A stretch of 64,000 bases of DNA from Burkholderiaceae bacterium (lineage in GTDB: Bacteria; Pseudomonadota; Gammaproteobacteria; Burkholderiales; Burkholderiaceae_D): positions 1 through 64,000 of the forward strand of contig JAGTRJ010000001.1 in NCBI GenBank assembly GCA_018261755.1, written 5' to 3'. A model generated the notes under the pieces. The model was given only the letters and a program-made list of their open reading frames with translations, made no database searches and was not told the origin of the DNA. A program made the position numbers and the translations under genes. Within the stretch, counting starts at the first letter, position 1. Each line of letters starts with the position of its first letter. Positions 1 to 9,609 of this stretch are shown in pieces.

Positions 1-786
1 CCATTCGCGCAGCCGGGCCAGACGCTCGACATCACGGTTTCTTCCATTGGCAATGCCAAGAGCTTGCGTGGCGGCACATTGCTGATGACACCGCTCAAGG
101 GTGCGGATGGCAACATCTATGCGATGGCGCAGGGCAATGTGGTCGTTGCCACGACCGGTGGCGCGCCGACTGGCAGCAAGCCTGCGGCTAACCATTTGAG
201 CGTAGGGCGGGTTGCTGCTGGCGCGACGGTCGAACGGCCGGTGGCGACGGCGCTGGGGCAGGGCAACCTGATCCATCTGGAATTGAATGAAAACAGCTTT
301 TCGAACGCCAAGCTGGTGGCTGACGCAATCAACCGGCGTTTCGGCAGAGACACCGCTGCGGCGCAGAATGGTCGCGTGATTCGGGTACGCGTGCCGACGG
401 GAATGGATGAAAAAGTTGGTTTCTTGGCATCGCTGGAAAGCATCGACGTCAGGCCGGAGCGCGCTGGCGCCAAGGTCATTTTGAATGCGCGTACCGGTTC
501 GGTCGTGATGAATCAGATGGTTGCGCTTAACCCTTGCGCAGTCGCGCATGGCAGCCTGTCGGTCGTAGTCAGCGCGAACGGCAGCGCGCAGCCTGACCCG
601 GCGCAGGCGGCTCAGATTGAAATCAAGAAAGAGCCAGGCCAGGTGCTGCTGCTGAAGAATGCGCCGTCGCTGGCCGATGTGGTCAAGGCGCTGAATACGA
701 TTGGCGCGACGCCGCAGGATTTGCTGGCGATATTGCAGGCGATGAAAGTGGCTGGTTCGCTACGTGCAGAACTGGAAATCATTTGA
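1..786 (+). CDS. flgI: Flagellar P-ring protein FlgI, C-terminal part
   Basis: FlgI is exported to the periplasm and forms the P ring, the bushing around the flagellar rod at the peptidoglycan layer. The gene reads in frame from base 1, so its start and signal peptide lie off the left edge and 261 residues are visible. Family-typical stretches include NSFSNAKLVADAINRRFG and the tail LNTIGATPQDLLAILQAMK. An internal ATG at 64 is not the true start. The next genes are flgJ, flgK and flgL on the same strand, the usual order in proteobacterial flagellar clusters. Identification is firm. Confidence 0.96.
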   Translation, partial: PFAQPGQTLDITVSSIGNAKSLRGGTLLMTPLKGADGNIYAMAQGNVVVATTGGAPTGSKPAANHLSVGRVAAGATVERPVATALGQGNLIHLELNENSFSNAKLVADAINRRFGRDTAAAQNGRVIRVRVPTGMDEKVGFLASLESIDVRPERAGAKVILNARTGSVVMNQMVALNPCAVAHGSLSVVVSANGSAQPDPAQAAQIEIKKEPGQVLLLKNAPSLADVVKALNTIGATPQDLLAILQAMKVAGSLRAELEII

Positions 787-810
787 TTGGGCCTGATTTG
801 GGGTGAAAAA

Positions 811-881
811 TTACTGGTGGGAGTATTTTTAAACAGCCGCGGAAGATCGGGACGAATGGCATGTTTTTAAAATATACCTCC
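811..881 (-). repeat. Dispersed 71-bp intergenic repeat, copy A
   Basis: Read on the minus strand, this begins with a GGAGGTATA box and ends with an ATACT-CCCACC-AGTAA imperfect inverted repeat 71 bp away. It keeps the GGCTGTTT-AAAAATACT block shared by other copies. The central GCCAC motif is lost, so it is one of the most diverged copies. It lies between flgI and flgJ, antisense to both. Confidence 0.7.
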
Positions 882-927
882 CACATATTCAAAAAATTAA
901 TGCAAGGCTAATGGCAACAAACGGCCG

Positions 928-2028
928 ATGAGCAACCAGCCCATTTCATCAATGCAGGCGGCGAGCGATACGACCGACCTGAATGCAATACGGCGGGCCG
1001 CGCGGGAAAACTCGCCGGACGCGCTGAAGGCTGCCGCACGTCAGTTCGAAGCGTTGTTCATGAACATGATGCTCAAGAGCATGCGTAGTACGACTACGCA
1101 AAATACGATGTTCGACAGCAACCAGACCAAGCTTTACACCTCGATGCTGGATCAGGAGCTGAGCCAGAAATTTGCCAAGCGCGGTATCGGCTTGGCCGAT
1201 GCCATGCTGCGTCAGATGAGCAATCACGGACGCGCCGGTACGAGCATCACGAGTGCGACGAATACCACGAGCACGGCGGCGGAAACCCCGGTCAAATCGA
1301 CACCAGCAGCGCAGGCAATGACGCAGGCGGCGCTGGAAAACGGGCAGAAAGCGCTGATTGATAGTTTGCTATCGAGTCAGACGGGCGGCAATTCGGCCTC
1401 CAAGGCCATTTCCGGTGTATTGGACCGCTCGCTGTCCGAACAAATGCTGGCAACCGACTCGATGCGCGATGTGCTGACTGATGCGATTCGTCAGCAGCAA
1501 AATCTGATGGCGGTGCGCCAGCAGCAACTGCAGGCCGCTTATTCCGCGGTTTCCTCGTCATCGAAACCGGCGCACGTGCGCGCATTTCAGGAAAAACTGG
1601 GCGCGCATGCAGAGGAAGCCAGCCGAGTTACTGGCATTCCGGCCAAGTTCATGCTTGGACAGGCTGCGCTCGAAAGCGGCTGGGGCAAACGGGTTATCAA
1701 AGCCTCCGATGGCACGCCCAGCAACAATCTGTTTGGCATCAAGGCCGGTAAGGGCTGGAAGGGCAAGGTGGTAGAGACAACCACGACCGAATACGTGAAC
1801 GGCGTCGCCTACCGGAAAAAAGAGAAATTCCGAGCCTATGATTCCTACGCCGATTCTTTCAAGGATTACGCCAGGTTGCTGAAAAGCAATCCACGTTACC
1901 AGAACGTGATAGCCAATTCGCAGGATGCAGTTGGTTTCGCTCGCGGATTGCAGCGCGCCGGCTATGCGACCGATCCGCAATATGCCGTCAAATTGACGCG
2001 TATCATCCAGAATTCATTGTCGGCATAG
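928..2028 (+). CDS. flgJ: Flagellar rod-assembly protein / peptidoglycan hydrolase FlgJ
   Basis: FlgJ caps the growing rod and cuts a hole in the peptidoglycan for it. The N-terminal part (about residues 20-95, with AARQFEALFMNMMLKSMR) is the rod-binding domain. Residues about 215-366 form the glucosaminidase domain, with the probable catalytic Glu249 in QAALESGWG and the NNLFGIK motif. At 366 residues it is longer than the roughly 310-320 usual for two-domain FlgJ. The excess is a Ser/Thr/Ala/Gln-rich linker at about 100-210. The 140-bp gap from flgI holds a repeat copy, so it may be a transcriptional break. Confidence 0.95.
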   Translation: MSNQPISSMQAASDTTDLNAIRRAARENSPDALKAAARQFEALFMNMMLKSMRSTTTQNTMFDSNQTKLYTSMLDQELSQKFAKRGIGLADAMLRQMSNHGRAGTSITSATNTTSTAAETPVKSTPAAQAMTQAALENGQKALIDSLLSSQTGGNSASKAISGVLDRSLSEQMLATDSMRDVLTDAIRQQQNLMAVRQQQLQAAYSAVSSSSKPAHVRAFQEKLGAHAEEASRVTGIPAKFMLGQAALESGWGKRVIKASDGTPSNNLFGIKAGKGWKGKVVETTTTEYVNGVAYRKKEKFRAYDSYADSFKDYARLLKSNPRYQNVIANSQDAVGFARGLQRAGYATDPQYAVKLTRIIQNSLSA

Positions 2029-2037
2029 CAACCTGAT

Positions 2038-2064
2038 TCAAGTTTTCTGATGAAGTGCCGATTA
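2038..2064 (+). promoter_or_regulatory. Sigma-28 (FliA) type promoter before flgK
   Basis: TCAAGTTT (2038-2045) and GCCGATTA (2057-2064) are separated by exactly 11 bp. The enterobacterial FliA consensus is TAAAGTTT-N11-GCCGATAA, so 13 of 16 positions match with ideal spacing. It lies 31 bp before the flgK start, in the gap after flgJ. flgKL are known late-class genes with a FliA promoter in Salmonella. No fliA gene is visible in this window. Confidence 0.72.
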
Positions 2065-2095
2065 AGCAGACAATAACCTTTTAAGCGGGATCCGT

Positions 2096-4018
2096 ATGCC
2101 CAACATCCTCAATATCGGTCAAACAGCATTGCTTGCGGCGCAAGTAGGCATTGCCACGACCGGGCACAACATTTCCAATGCATCTGTTCCTGGTTATAAC
2201 CGTCAGGAGGTGATACAAGGTGCAGTCGCGGGGCAGGCGGCGGGGTTTGGCTATATCGGCAAAGGCACGGAAGTCCTTTCCATCAAGCGAGTTTACAGTG
2301 AGTACCTGACAAACCAGGTAAGCGCGACGGCGACGTCGAAAAGTCGACTGGATACGTATTATGCGCAGGTTAAGCAAATCGACAACATGCTGAGCGATTC
2401 GTCGGTTGGGCTGACGCCGGCGCTGACAGATTTTTTCAATAGCGTAAACGATCTGAGTTCCGACCCGTCATCTTCTTCGACGCGTCAGTCGCTGTTGTCT
2501 GATGCGCAGGCACTGGTGGCGCGCTTCCAGAGCCAGGCCAGCCAGCTCAACGAAATCGGCCAAGGGGTCAATGAAAGCATTACCTCGACCGTTACCCAGA
2601 TTAACGCGTACACGAAGGAAATTGCGGAGCTGAACACGGCGATTGAAGCTGCATATGGGCAAAATGACGGTCAGGCGCCGAACGATTTGCTCGATCAGCG
2701 TGATCAGAAAATTGCGGAATTGAGCGAACTGGTCAAGGTTTCTGTCGTCAAACAGAACAACACCTACAATGTTTACATCGGCAATGGTCAGCCGCTGGTG
2801 GTCGGTAAAAACACCTTCGATCTGTCGGTGGTGCAATCGCCGTCCGACCCAAACAAGATCGAGGTCGGGTATCAGAACAGTGGCGCATCGTTCATCATGG
2901 ATGGCACCCGGCTGGGTGGCGGCAGTCTGGCCGGTTTGCTGGAATTTCGCAGCCAGACGCTAGAGCCGGCACAAAACGAGCTGGGTCGTATCGCTACAAC
3001 CTTGGCTTCCACTTTCAATGCGCAGCATGCTCTGGGGCAGGATTTGAAAGGGGCGCTTGGTGGCGCATTCTTCAGCGTCGGCACGCCGCAGGTGTACCCC
3101 AATGGTGGCAATGACACATCTGCCGGAGCCAATGCGGAGGTTTCTGCCAGCGTCACGAACGCCAGCGCATTGACAACGAGTGACTACGAACTCAAGCGTG
3201 TCGGCACGAATTACGTACTGACCCGGCTCTCCGACAAGACAGAACTGGCTAGCACGACCTGGGCAGCGGCGCAGGCGGCCGCTGCAGGCGAAGGGTTCAG
3301 TTTCAGCGTTGATTCGGGCACGATCGCAGCCGGCGACAGTTTTCTGATCAAGCCAACCGCCAACGGTGCGTCGGGCATTGGCGTCGCAATTACCGATACC
3401 AACAAGATTGCTGCAGCCGCGCCGATTGCCGCTAAAGCAACAACGACCAATACTGGTACCGGCAAGATCAGCGCTGGCGTGGCGAATTCGCCGCTGAACA
3501 CCAATTTGCAGCAGCCGGTGACGATTACCTTTACTTCAGCAACCGCTTACACTGTTACCGGCACTGGTATTCCGGCAGGAACAACCGGTACCTATGATCC
3601 GGCGGCAGGTGCCACGCTTAACTACAACGGCTGGACGGTGCAGATTACTGGCAGCCCGGCGATGAATGACTCGTTTACCGTTGGTCCGAATACCAGCGGA
3701 ACAGGCGACAACCGCAATGCTCTGTTGCTGGGCAACCTGCAAACCAGCAAGCTGATTGGCGGCACGACCACTTATCAGGGCGCGTATTCCAAACTGGTGA
3801 ACATGGTGGGCAACAAAACCAGTGAAATGGAGGTCACCAGCAAGGCAGCGAAAGCCTCGTATACGCAGGCAGTGGCAGCCCAGCAGGAGCAATCCGGCGT
3901 CAATCTGGACGAGGAAGCAGCCAATCTGTTGCGATACCAGCAGGCATACCAGGCAGCGGCGAAGGTGATGCAGGCCGCGGACGAGATGTTCAAATCCCTG
4001 TTGGGAATTACTGCATAA
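2096..4018 (+). CDS. flgK: Flagellar hook-associated protein 1 FlgK
   Basis: FlgK forms the first hook-filament junction zone after export by the flagellar type III system. The 640-residue protein has the rod/hook-family N-terminus (ALLAAQVGIATTGHNISNAS, VPGYNRQEV) and C-terminal heptads (EEAANLLRYQQAYQAAAKVM) that build the coiled-coil core. The middle, about residues 330-560, is Ala/Thr/Gly-rich and corresponds to the variable surface-exposed D2/D3 part. flgL follows after 10 bp, so the two are co-transcribed. Start ATG 2096 is preceded by GCGGGA. Confidence 0.96.
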   Translation: MPNILNIGQTALLAAQVGIATTGHNISNASVPGYNRQEVIQGAVAGQAAGFGYIGKGTEVLSIKRVYSEYLTNQVSATATSKSRLDTYYAQVKQIDNMLSDSSVGLTPALTDFFNSVNDLSSDPSSSSTRQSLLSDAQALVARFQSQASQLNEIGQGVNESITSTVTQINAYTKEIAELNTAIEAAYGQNDGQAPNDLLDQRDQKIAELSELVKVSVVKQNNTYNVYIGNGQPLVVGKNTFDLSVVQSPSDPNKIEVGYQNSGASFIMDGTRLGGGSLAGLLEFRSQTLEPAQNELGRIATTLASTFNAQHALGQDLKGALGGAFFSVGTPQVYPNGGNDTSAGANAEVSASVTNASALTTSDYELKRVGTNYVLTRLSDKTELASTTWAAAQAAAAGEGFSFSVDSGTIAAGDSFLIKPTANGASGIGVAITDTNKIAAAAPIAAKATTTNTGTGKISAGVANSPLNTNLQQPVTITFTSATAYTVTGTGIPAGTTGTYDPAAGATLNYNGWTVQITGSPAMNDSFTVGPNTSGTGDNRNALLLGNLQTSKLIGGTTTYQGAYSKLVNMVGNKTSEMEVTSKAAKASYTQAVAAQQEQSGVNLDEEAANLLRYQQAYQAAAKVMQAADEMFKSLLGITA

Positions 4019-4028
4019 GGAAGGCATC

Positions 4029-5246
4029 ATGCGTATCAGCACCAACATGATTTTTGATTCCGGCGTTGCCCGGATTTCCGATCAGCAGGCAGCTTTGCTC
4101 AAAACGCAGCAGCAGATATCGGCCAACCGGCGCATTCTATCGCCATCGGACGACCCTATTGCTGCCGCGCGTGCGCTGAATGTTACCCAGAACCAGTCGC
4201 TGAATACGCAGTACGGTGACAATCGGACTCAAGCCAAAAACGCATTGAATCTGGAAGAAAATGCGTTGCAGACGCTGACGACGCAAATCCAGAATTTGCA
4301 GTCATTGGTAGTGGAGGCGGGTAATGCTGCGTTCGACGATAACCAGCGTTCCTATATCGCAACCGAAATTCGTGGCTCGCTGCAAGAAATCCTGGGGCTG
4401 GCGAATACGCGCGACAGCGATGGCAACTATCTGTTCTCTGGCTTCCAGCTTTCGACCCAACCGTTCAACGCGACATCGACTGGCGCAACGTATGCTGGCG
4501 ATCAGGGCGTGCGCAAGATTCAGGTTGACTCGCTGCGCCAGATGGAGATCAACGATACCGGCTATTCGGTGTTCGAGAACAATGCGGGCAGTGCCACATT
4601 TTCGGTGTCGCCCAGCGGCGGTTTTACCAACGCAGCGGATATCAGTTCGCCGCTGGTGACAGACCACACTGTCGTGACCGGCCATCAATACCAGGTTGTG
4701 TTTGGCGCCGGCGGTACGACGTATTCGGTCAATGACGTCACGACCGGAACGGCGGTGGCAACGAACGTGGCCTATACGTCGCCGCAGTCGATGACCAGCA
4801 TACCGGGCATCAAGTTCAGCTTCAGTGGCACGCATGCTGCCGGAGATACAGTGACGGTTAATACCACTGCGGCCAAAGGGGGCAATCAAAGCCTGTTTTC
4901 GACCGTAACCGATCTCATCAATGTGCTTGAGACGAAAACGTCGGGAACGGTTTCCGGCAAGTTTAATCTGACTGAAGGATTGGCGGCTGCTAGTTCCAAT
5001 CTGGCCAGTTCACTCGATAATGTGCTGACGGTGCGCGCTTCAGTCGGCGCGCGACTGAAAGAAATCGATTCACTCGACAGTGCTGGAGAAGACAAGGATT
5101 TGCAGTATTCGGCCGTGCTGTCCGATTTGCAGGATCTGGATTATGCGAAGGCGGCTTCGGATCTGACCTTTCAGAAAATGGTTCTCGAAGCAGCGCAACA
5201 GTCATTCGTCAAACTCTCAGGCATGTCGCTGTTCAATTATCTGTAA
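4029..5246 (+). CDS. flgL: Flagellar hook-associated protein 3 FlgL
   Basis: FlgL is the second hook-filament junction protein and contacts the flagellin filament. The 405-residue product begins MRISTNMIFDSGVARISDQQ and carries the flagellin-like N-terminal segment SANRRILSPSDDPIAAARAL. The C-terminal coiled coil ends in MVLEAAQQSFVKLSGMSLFNYL-type sequence. A strong AAGGAAGG ribosome site lies 6-13 bp before the ATG. It is the last gene of the visible flagellar run, and the next gene is convergent. Confidence 0.96.
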   Translation: MRISTNMIFDSGVARISDQQAALLKTQQQISANRRILSPSDDPIAAARALNVTQNQSLNTQYGDNRTQAKNALNLEENALQTLTTQIQNLQSLVVEAGNAAFDDNQRSYIATEIRGSLQEILGLANTRDSDGNYLFSGFQLSTQPFNATSTGATYAGDQGVRKIQVDSLRQMEINDTGYSVFENNAGSATFSVSPSGGFTNAADISSPLVTDHTVVTGHQYQVVFGAGGTTYSVNDVTTGTAVATNVAYTSPQSMTSIPGIKFSFSGTHAAGDTVTVNTTAAKGGNQSLFSTVTDLINVLETKTSGTVSGKFNLTEGLAAASSNLASSLDNVLTVRASVGARLKEIDSLDSAGEDKDLQYSAVLSDLQDLDYAKAASDLTFQKMVLEAAQQSFVKLSGMSLFNYL

Positions 5247-5258
5247 AACACGATGTGT

Positions 5259-5276
5259 GGGCGCCTGACGGCGTCC
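5259..5276 (+). terminator. Short hairpin between convergent flgL and HDOD gene
   Basis: GGGCGCC (5259-5265) can pair with GGCGTCC (5270-5276) across a four-base loop, using one G-U pair. No T-run follows, so rho-independent termination is doubtful. It sits in the 38-bp gap between convergent genes. Confidence 0.35.
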
Positions 5277-5284
5277 ATGCATTG

Positions 5285-6838
5285 TCATGCGGATTGCTTG
5301 ATTGCCAGCACGGCCTGGTTGCGCAGCGTGCGCAGCAGTGACAGTTCCTTTTCCGGAATGAGGATATCTCCGGCCCGTTCTCGGTCGGCATAAATCATCG
5401 CCACAGGGCTACCTTTGATACATAACGGAAAAAGCACAAAAGTTTCCGCTGCTATCTGTTTCATGAACCATTCCGGAATGTACTCTTCGACCTTGGCGCC
5501 GTGTGCGTCACTGATCAGGATATCCGCTCCTTTGGTTAGCGCCGCATGAAAGACGCTGTGGTCGTCTGAGAGCGAGAAGTTGAAACGTTTCGCGATTTCC
5601 ATGCCGTCAGGACCAAAGCCAAAACGGCCGACCATCATGTTCTGTTTCAGATCGCGGATACACAGAATGACGCGCCGGAAACCCTTCGCGCGATACATGG
5701 TTTCCAGAATGATGCGCAATACGTCGTTCAGTTTGTAATCCTCGACCAGCGTATTGCTGATGTCCTGAATGCCTGCCGCCAGAATGGCTTCCGCATCTCT
5801 ACCAGAGAGTTCGGCTTCGAGTGAGCTTTCGAGCGTGCTGCCTGACAGCACCGCCATTGGGTGCCCATCCTCGTCGTCATGTCCAGCCTGTTTGTCGAAC
5901 CATGAGCGGATTTTCCTGCCAAGCGCGCTGTGCTGCAGGTCGAGATTGATGATGCTGGCGAATTGCTTCATGCTCTCGACCGATTTTCTCAGCGTCTGCT
6001 GCAATTCCTGTTCGGCAATCGGCAGGCTTTTCTCGAAACGTGCAATCAGTTTGCGAACCTCGTTTTGCCTCTGCTCCGGCGTGGCAGAGGCGATCACGTA
6101 ACAGAATTCATTGGCAAAACCGGCCAGTACCTGCAGTCGTTCTTCGGCGTTCATCGGCTTGCGGATGCTGCCGGCCGGCAGCTTTCTCATGCTGTTGATG
6201 ATGATGTTGGGAAAACCCCAGAAACGCGCAATTTCGATCCCCAGATCCTCGTAGGATATGCCCAGCACATCGACCATTGCTTCATCCTCGGTGCGGGATT
6301 TCTGTATGACCCTCTGCTTGATGGCTTCACTTTCTTCGGGGAAATAATAGTTGCACAGCAAACGCCCCAGATTGCAAAACATCGAACAAATGAAAGCCTG
6401 TTCAGTGTCGCAAATGCCGGTGTGGGCGCTGATATCGCGCCCTAGAATGCCCGCGAGGTTGGTACGCAGGAATTCTTCCTTCAGATGATGCGCGTTGGCT
6501 TTGTTTTGCAGATGCTCGAACAGCATCAGCGTGATTGCTATGTTGCGCACCGCGTCGAACCCCAGCACCAGCACTGCGCGTGAAACCGTGCTGATATTGC
6601 CGCCTGTTGCCTGGCGGTAGTAGGCGGTGTTGACCAGTCGGAGGATCTTGTTGGTCAGCGAAAAATCCTTGAGGATTGAGTTCGAAAGCTGAACCACGCT
6701 TTCTTTTTCGGAACTGGCCATCTTGTTGATGGCGCTGACCGCTTCCGACAAGGCGGGAAAATCCGTCTTGTGCTGCATCCTGCGCAACAGGAAGTCGAGC
6801 GTGCTTTTTCTCGGCGCTGAAATCGGTACGTTTTCCAT
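5285..6838 (-). CDS. HDOD domain protein with C-terminal GAF domain
   Basis: This 517-residue soluble protein has an HDOD domain at about residues 15-225 (for example SLTNKILRLVNTAYYRQ and STVSRAVLVLGFDAVRNIA). HDOD domains are HD-related helical domains in bacterial signalling proteins and usually lack the catalytic metal residues. A GAF-like domain follows at about 345-515 (NDVLRIILETMYRAKGFRRV to LRTLRNQAVLAIKQ). Convergence on the flagellar genes suggests a link to motility or to c-di-GMP and stress control, but that is inference. No HD-GYP or GGDEF motif is present. Confidence 0.85.
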   Translation of the reverse strand: MENVPISAPRKSTLDFLLRRMQHKTDFPALSEAVSAINKMASSEKESVVQLSNSILKDFSLTNKILRLVNTAYYRQATGGNISTVSRAVLVLGFDAVRNIAITLMLFEHLQNKANAHHLKEEFLRTNLAGILGRDISAHTGICDTEQAFICSMFCNLGRLLCNYYFPEESEAIKQRVIQKSRTEDEAMVDVLGISYEDLGIEIARFWGFPNIIINSMRKLPAGSIRKPMNAEERLQVLAGFANEFCYVIASATPEQRQNEVRKLIARFEKSLPIAEQELQQTLRKSVESMKQFASIINLDLQHSALGRKIRSWFDKQAGHDDEDGHPMAVLSGSTLESSLEAELSGRDAEAILAAGIQDISNTLVEDYKLNDVLRIILETMYRAKGFRRVILCIRDLKQNMMVGRFGFGPDGMEIAKRFNFSLSDDHSVFHAALTKGADILISDAHGAKVEEYIPEWFMKQIAAETFVLFPLCIKGSPVAMIYADRERAGDILIPEKELSLLRTLRNQAVLAIKQSA

Positions 6839-6879
6839 AGGCTTCTAATATGCTTCTAGCTGGACAAATATGTGGCCAA

Positions 6880-9609
6880 TTATGCCCGAGGTTTTTCAGG
6901 TCTGCCTTGCAGGTTCAAGCGTAATTCTGCAATTTTGCTGCCCTTGTCCTTATGTGTGGCAAAGCCGAATTTTTTGGCAAATCCTGCTATTTCATGATTG
7001 TCTGGCGGCGACAATGTGACCAGTTCCATCGTGCCGCGGCTTTGGCAGTATGATTCCATCGTGCCGCGGCTTTGGCAGTATGAGATGATTTTTTTGATCA
7101 GGATTGCGCCCAGCCCTTGACGCTTGAGATCGGAACGCACAACGATGACGAATTCCGCGCGCACGTTGTCCGGGTCGGCATAAGCGCGCACGACGCCGAG
7201 CGTGTGCATTTTGCCGTCATCGCCTTTTGCGGTGGCGATGAATGCCATTTCACGGTCATAATCAATCAATACCGAACGGGAACGCTGCGGGTAGGGCGTT
7301 TGCCGCGCTTTCGGCTGGAAACGCTTGCGGAAATCTTCCGGCGCCAGCGCACTGATGAAATCGGCGTGCCGCAATTCGTCTTCCGGCTTGATTGGGCGCA
7401 GCAGCAGCGGCTGGCCGTTCCAATCGGTCCATTCTTCCAGTTCTTTCGGATATGGGCGGATTGCCAACCGCTCGGTGCCGGATGAAATCGCCGGCGCGAT
7501 ACCGATGCGCGCATCCAGTGCCAGCACGCCATTTTCATCGGCCAGCAGCGGGTTGATGTCGAGTTCGACGATTTCCGGAATGTCGCACACGAGTTGCGAT
7601 ACTTTTGTCAGCGTCAGATAAAGTGCACTGAAATCGATCGGCGGCACGTTGCGGTAGCCAGCGAGCAGTTTTGCAATCCGAGTGCGTGACACCATGTCCT
7701 TGGCCAATGCCAGATTCAGCGGCGGCAAGCCGATGGTGCTGTCGCCAACCACTTCGACCGCCGTGCCGCCCTGACCGAACAGGATCACCGGCCCGAACAC
7801 CGGATCGGTGGTGGCGCCGACGATCAGTTCGAACGCTTTCGGTTTCCGGGCCATCTGTTGCACGCTAAAACCGGTCAGGTGCGCGCCCGGCTGGATTTTC
7901 TTCAGCCGGCGCAGCATGCCACTGGCTGCGGCAGAAACCTGTTCCGCCGTTTCGAGATCGAGCGCAACGCCGCCGACTTCGGATTTGTGCGTGATGTCCG
8001 GCGACAGGATTTTGAGCGCGACCGGGAAACCGATTTCGCCGGCAACCCGCACCGCTTCTTCCGGCGTGGACGCGACGCGCGTTTCAACCACCGGGATGCC
8101 ATAGGCGGAAAATACCGCTTTTGCTTCCGGTTCGGTCAGCGTTTTCCGGCCTGACGCCAGCGCCGTCTGCACGATGGCGACGGCCTTCGCGGTATCCGGC
8201 GTGAATTCTTCCGGCGCCGACGGCGGCGTCTGCATCAGCATGTCCTGATTGCGGTTGTATTCAACCACCTGCAAAAAGCCGCGCACGGCCTGTTCCGGCG
8301 TATCGAAGGTCGGAATGCCGGCCTGGCGGAAAATGGTGCGCGCCCGCGACAGCGAATCGCCGCCGAGCCAGCAACCGAAGATGTTCCGCGTCGATTGCTT
8401 GAACAGGTTGGCCAGCGCGGATGCGATTTCGTAGCTCGGTACGATTGCGGTCGGCGCATGCAAGAACAGGATGGTGCCGGTTTCGTCGGTATCGAGCAGA
8501 ATCTTCATCGTTTCGAGGTAGCGATCGACTGGCGCGTCGCCGATGATATCGACCGGATTGCCGCGCGACCACATCGACGGCAATACCTGATCCATTCTGT
8601 CCAAGATGTTTTCATTCAGCGATGCCAGCTTGCCATTGCCCAGCACCAGCGCGTCGGTCGTCATTACGCCGACACCGCCGCCATTGGTGACGATCGTCAG
8701 TTTCTCGCTTTGCAATGGCCGCGAGCGCGCCAGCGTTTCGACCGCGTCGAACAGTTCTTCGGTGGTGTTTACCCGCAACATGCCTGCGCGACGGATGGCT
8801 GCATCGTACACGTCGTCCGCGCCGGCCAGCGCGCCAGTATGCGATGCGGCTGCCTGCGCACCTTCTGGCACGCGGCCAGCCTTGATGATCAGCACCGGCT
8901 TGATGCGCGCCACGGTACGCGCGGCGGACAAAAATTTGCGCGCCGCCTTGATCGATTCGACATACAGCAGGATTGCGCTGGTGTCGTTGTCGGTCGCCAG
9001 ATAATCGAGCACGTCGCCGAAATCGACATCGGCGCTGTCACCCAGCGAAATGAAATGCGAAAAGCCGATTTCCTTTGATTTGGCCCAGTCCAGCACGATG
9101 GTCGTCAATGCGCCCGATTGTGACAGAAAAGCCAGGTTGCCGGGCAGGGCGCTGGTGTGTGAAAAGCTGGCGTTCAGGCCGATGCCAGGCACCAGCAGGC
9201 CGACGCAATTCGGGCCGAGGATGCGCAGCATGTATGGCCTGGCGGCATCCAGCATCGCTTCACTGATGGTGCGCCCCTGTTCATCCTTCACCCGTGACAA
9301 GCCGGCCGTCAGCACAATCGCTGCTCTGGTGCCACGTTCGCCCAGTTCGGTGATCAGTTGCGGGATGGTTTCAGGCGGCGTGCAGATGACGGCCAGTTCT
9401 GGCGTTTCTGGCAGCTCGGCCACCGATGCATACGCATGCACGCTGGCGATGTTTTTCTGGCGCGGGTTCACCGGCAGGATCACGCCCTGAAAGCCACCTG
9501 CCAGCAGGTTTTCCATCAGCTTTGCGCCCACGCTGCGCTGCTTGTTGGAGGCACCGATCACGGCAACGGATCTGGGTTTAAACAGATGAACGAGATTGCG
9601 AATGGTCAT
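6880..9609 (-). CDS. Pat-like acyl-CoA synthetase (ADP-forming) fused to GNAT acetyltransferase
   Basis: The 909-residue protein has the domain order of the protein acetyltransferase Pat/PatZ family. It runs from a CoA-binding Rossmann domain (SVAVIGASNKQRSVGAKLM), through succinyl-CoA-ligase-like and ATP-grasp domains (about 490-710), to a C-terminal GNAT domain (about 740-890, acetyl-CoA loop KRQGLG). Such proteins acetylate lysines, classically inactivating acetyl-CoA synthetase. ATG 9607-9609 is chosen over an upstream in-frame ATG because AAGGAAG precedes it. The GNAT part carries a 30-bp in-frame tandem duplication (7024-7083) that repeats SYCQSRGTME and may impair acetyl transfer. Confidence 0.88.
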   Translation of the reverse strand: MTIRNLVHLFKPRSVAVIGASNKQRSVGAKLMENLLAGGFQGVILPVNPRQKNIASVHAYASVAELPETPELAVICTPPETIPQLITELGERGTRAAIVLTAGLSRVKDEQGRTISEAMLDAARPYMLRILGPNCVGLLVPGIGLNASFSHTSALPGNLAFLSQSGALTTIVLDWAKSKEIGFSHFISLGDSADVDFGDVLDYLATDNDTSAILLYVESIKAARKFLSAARTVARIKPVLIIKAGRVPEGAQAAASHTGALAGADDVYDAAIRRAGMLRVNTTEELFDAVETLARSRPLQSEKLTIVTNGGGVGVMTTDALVLGNGKLASLNENILDRMDQVLPSMWSRGNPVDIIGDAPVDRYLETMKILLDTDETGTILFLHAPTAIVPSYEIASALANLFKQSTRNIFGCWLGGDSLSRARTIFRQAGIPTFDTPEQAVRGFLQVVEYNRNQDMLMQTPPSAPEEFTPDTAKAVAIVQTALASGRKTLTEPEAKAVFSAYGIPVVETRVASTPEEAVRVAGEIGFPVALKILSPDITHKSEVGGVALDLETAEQVSAAASGMLRRLKKIQPGAHLTGFSVQQMARKPKAFELIVGATTDPVFGPVILFGQGGTAVEVVGDSTIGLPPLNLALAKDMVSRTRIAKLLAGYRNVPPIDFSALYLTLTKVSQLVCDIPEIVELDINPLLADENGVLALDARIGIAPAISSGTERLAIRPYPKELEEWTDWNGQPLLLRPIKPEDELRHADFISALAPEDFRKRFQPKARQTPYPQRSRSVLIDYDREMAFIATAKGDDGKMHTLGVVRAYADPDNVRAEFVIVVRSDLKRQGLGAILIKKIISYCQSRGTMESYCQSRGTMELVTLSPPDNHEIAGFAKKFGFATHKDKGSKIAELRLNLQGRPEKPRA
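7024..7083 (-). repeat. Perfect 2 x 30-bp tandem duplication inside the GNAT domain
   Basis: Two identical 30-bp units, 7024-7053 and 7054-7083, lie head to tail and in frame. They add ten residues (SYCQSRGTME twice) after the acetyl-CoA-binding loop. The identity implies a recent slippage event or an assembly artefact. Confidence 0.95.
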
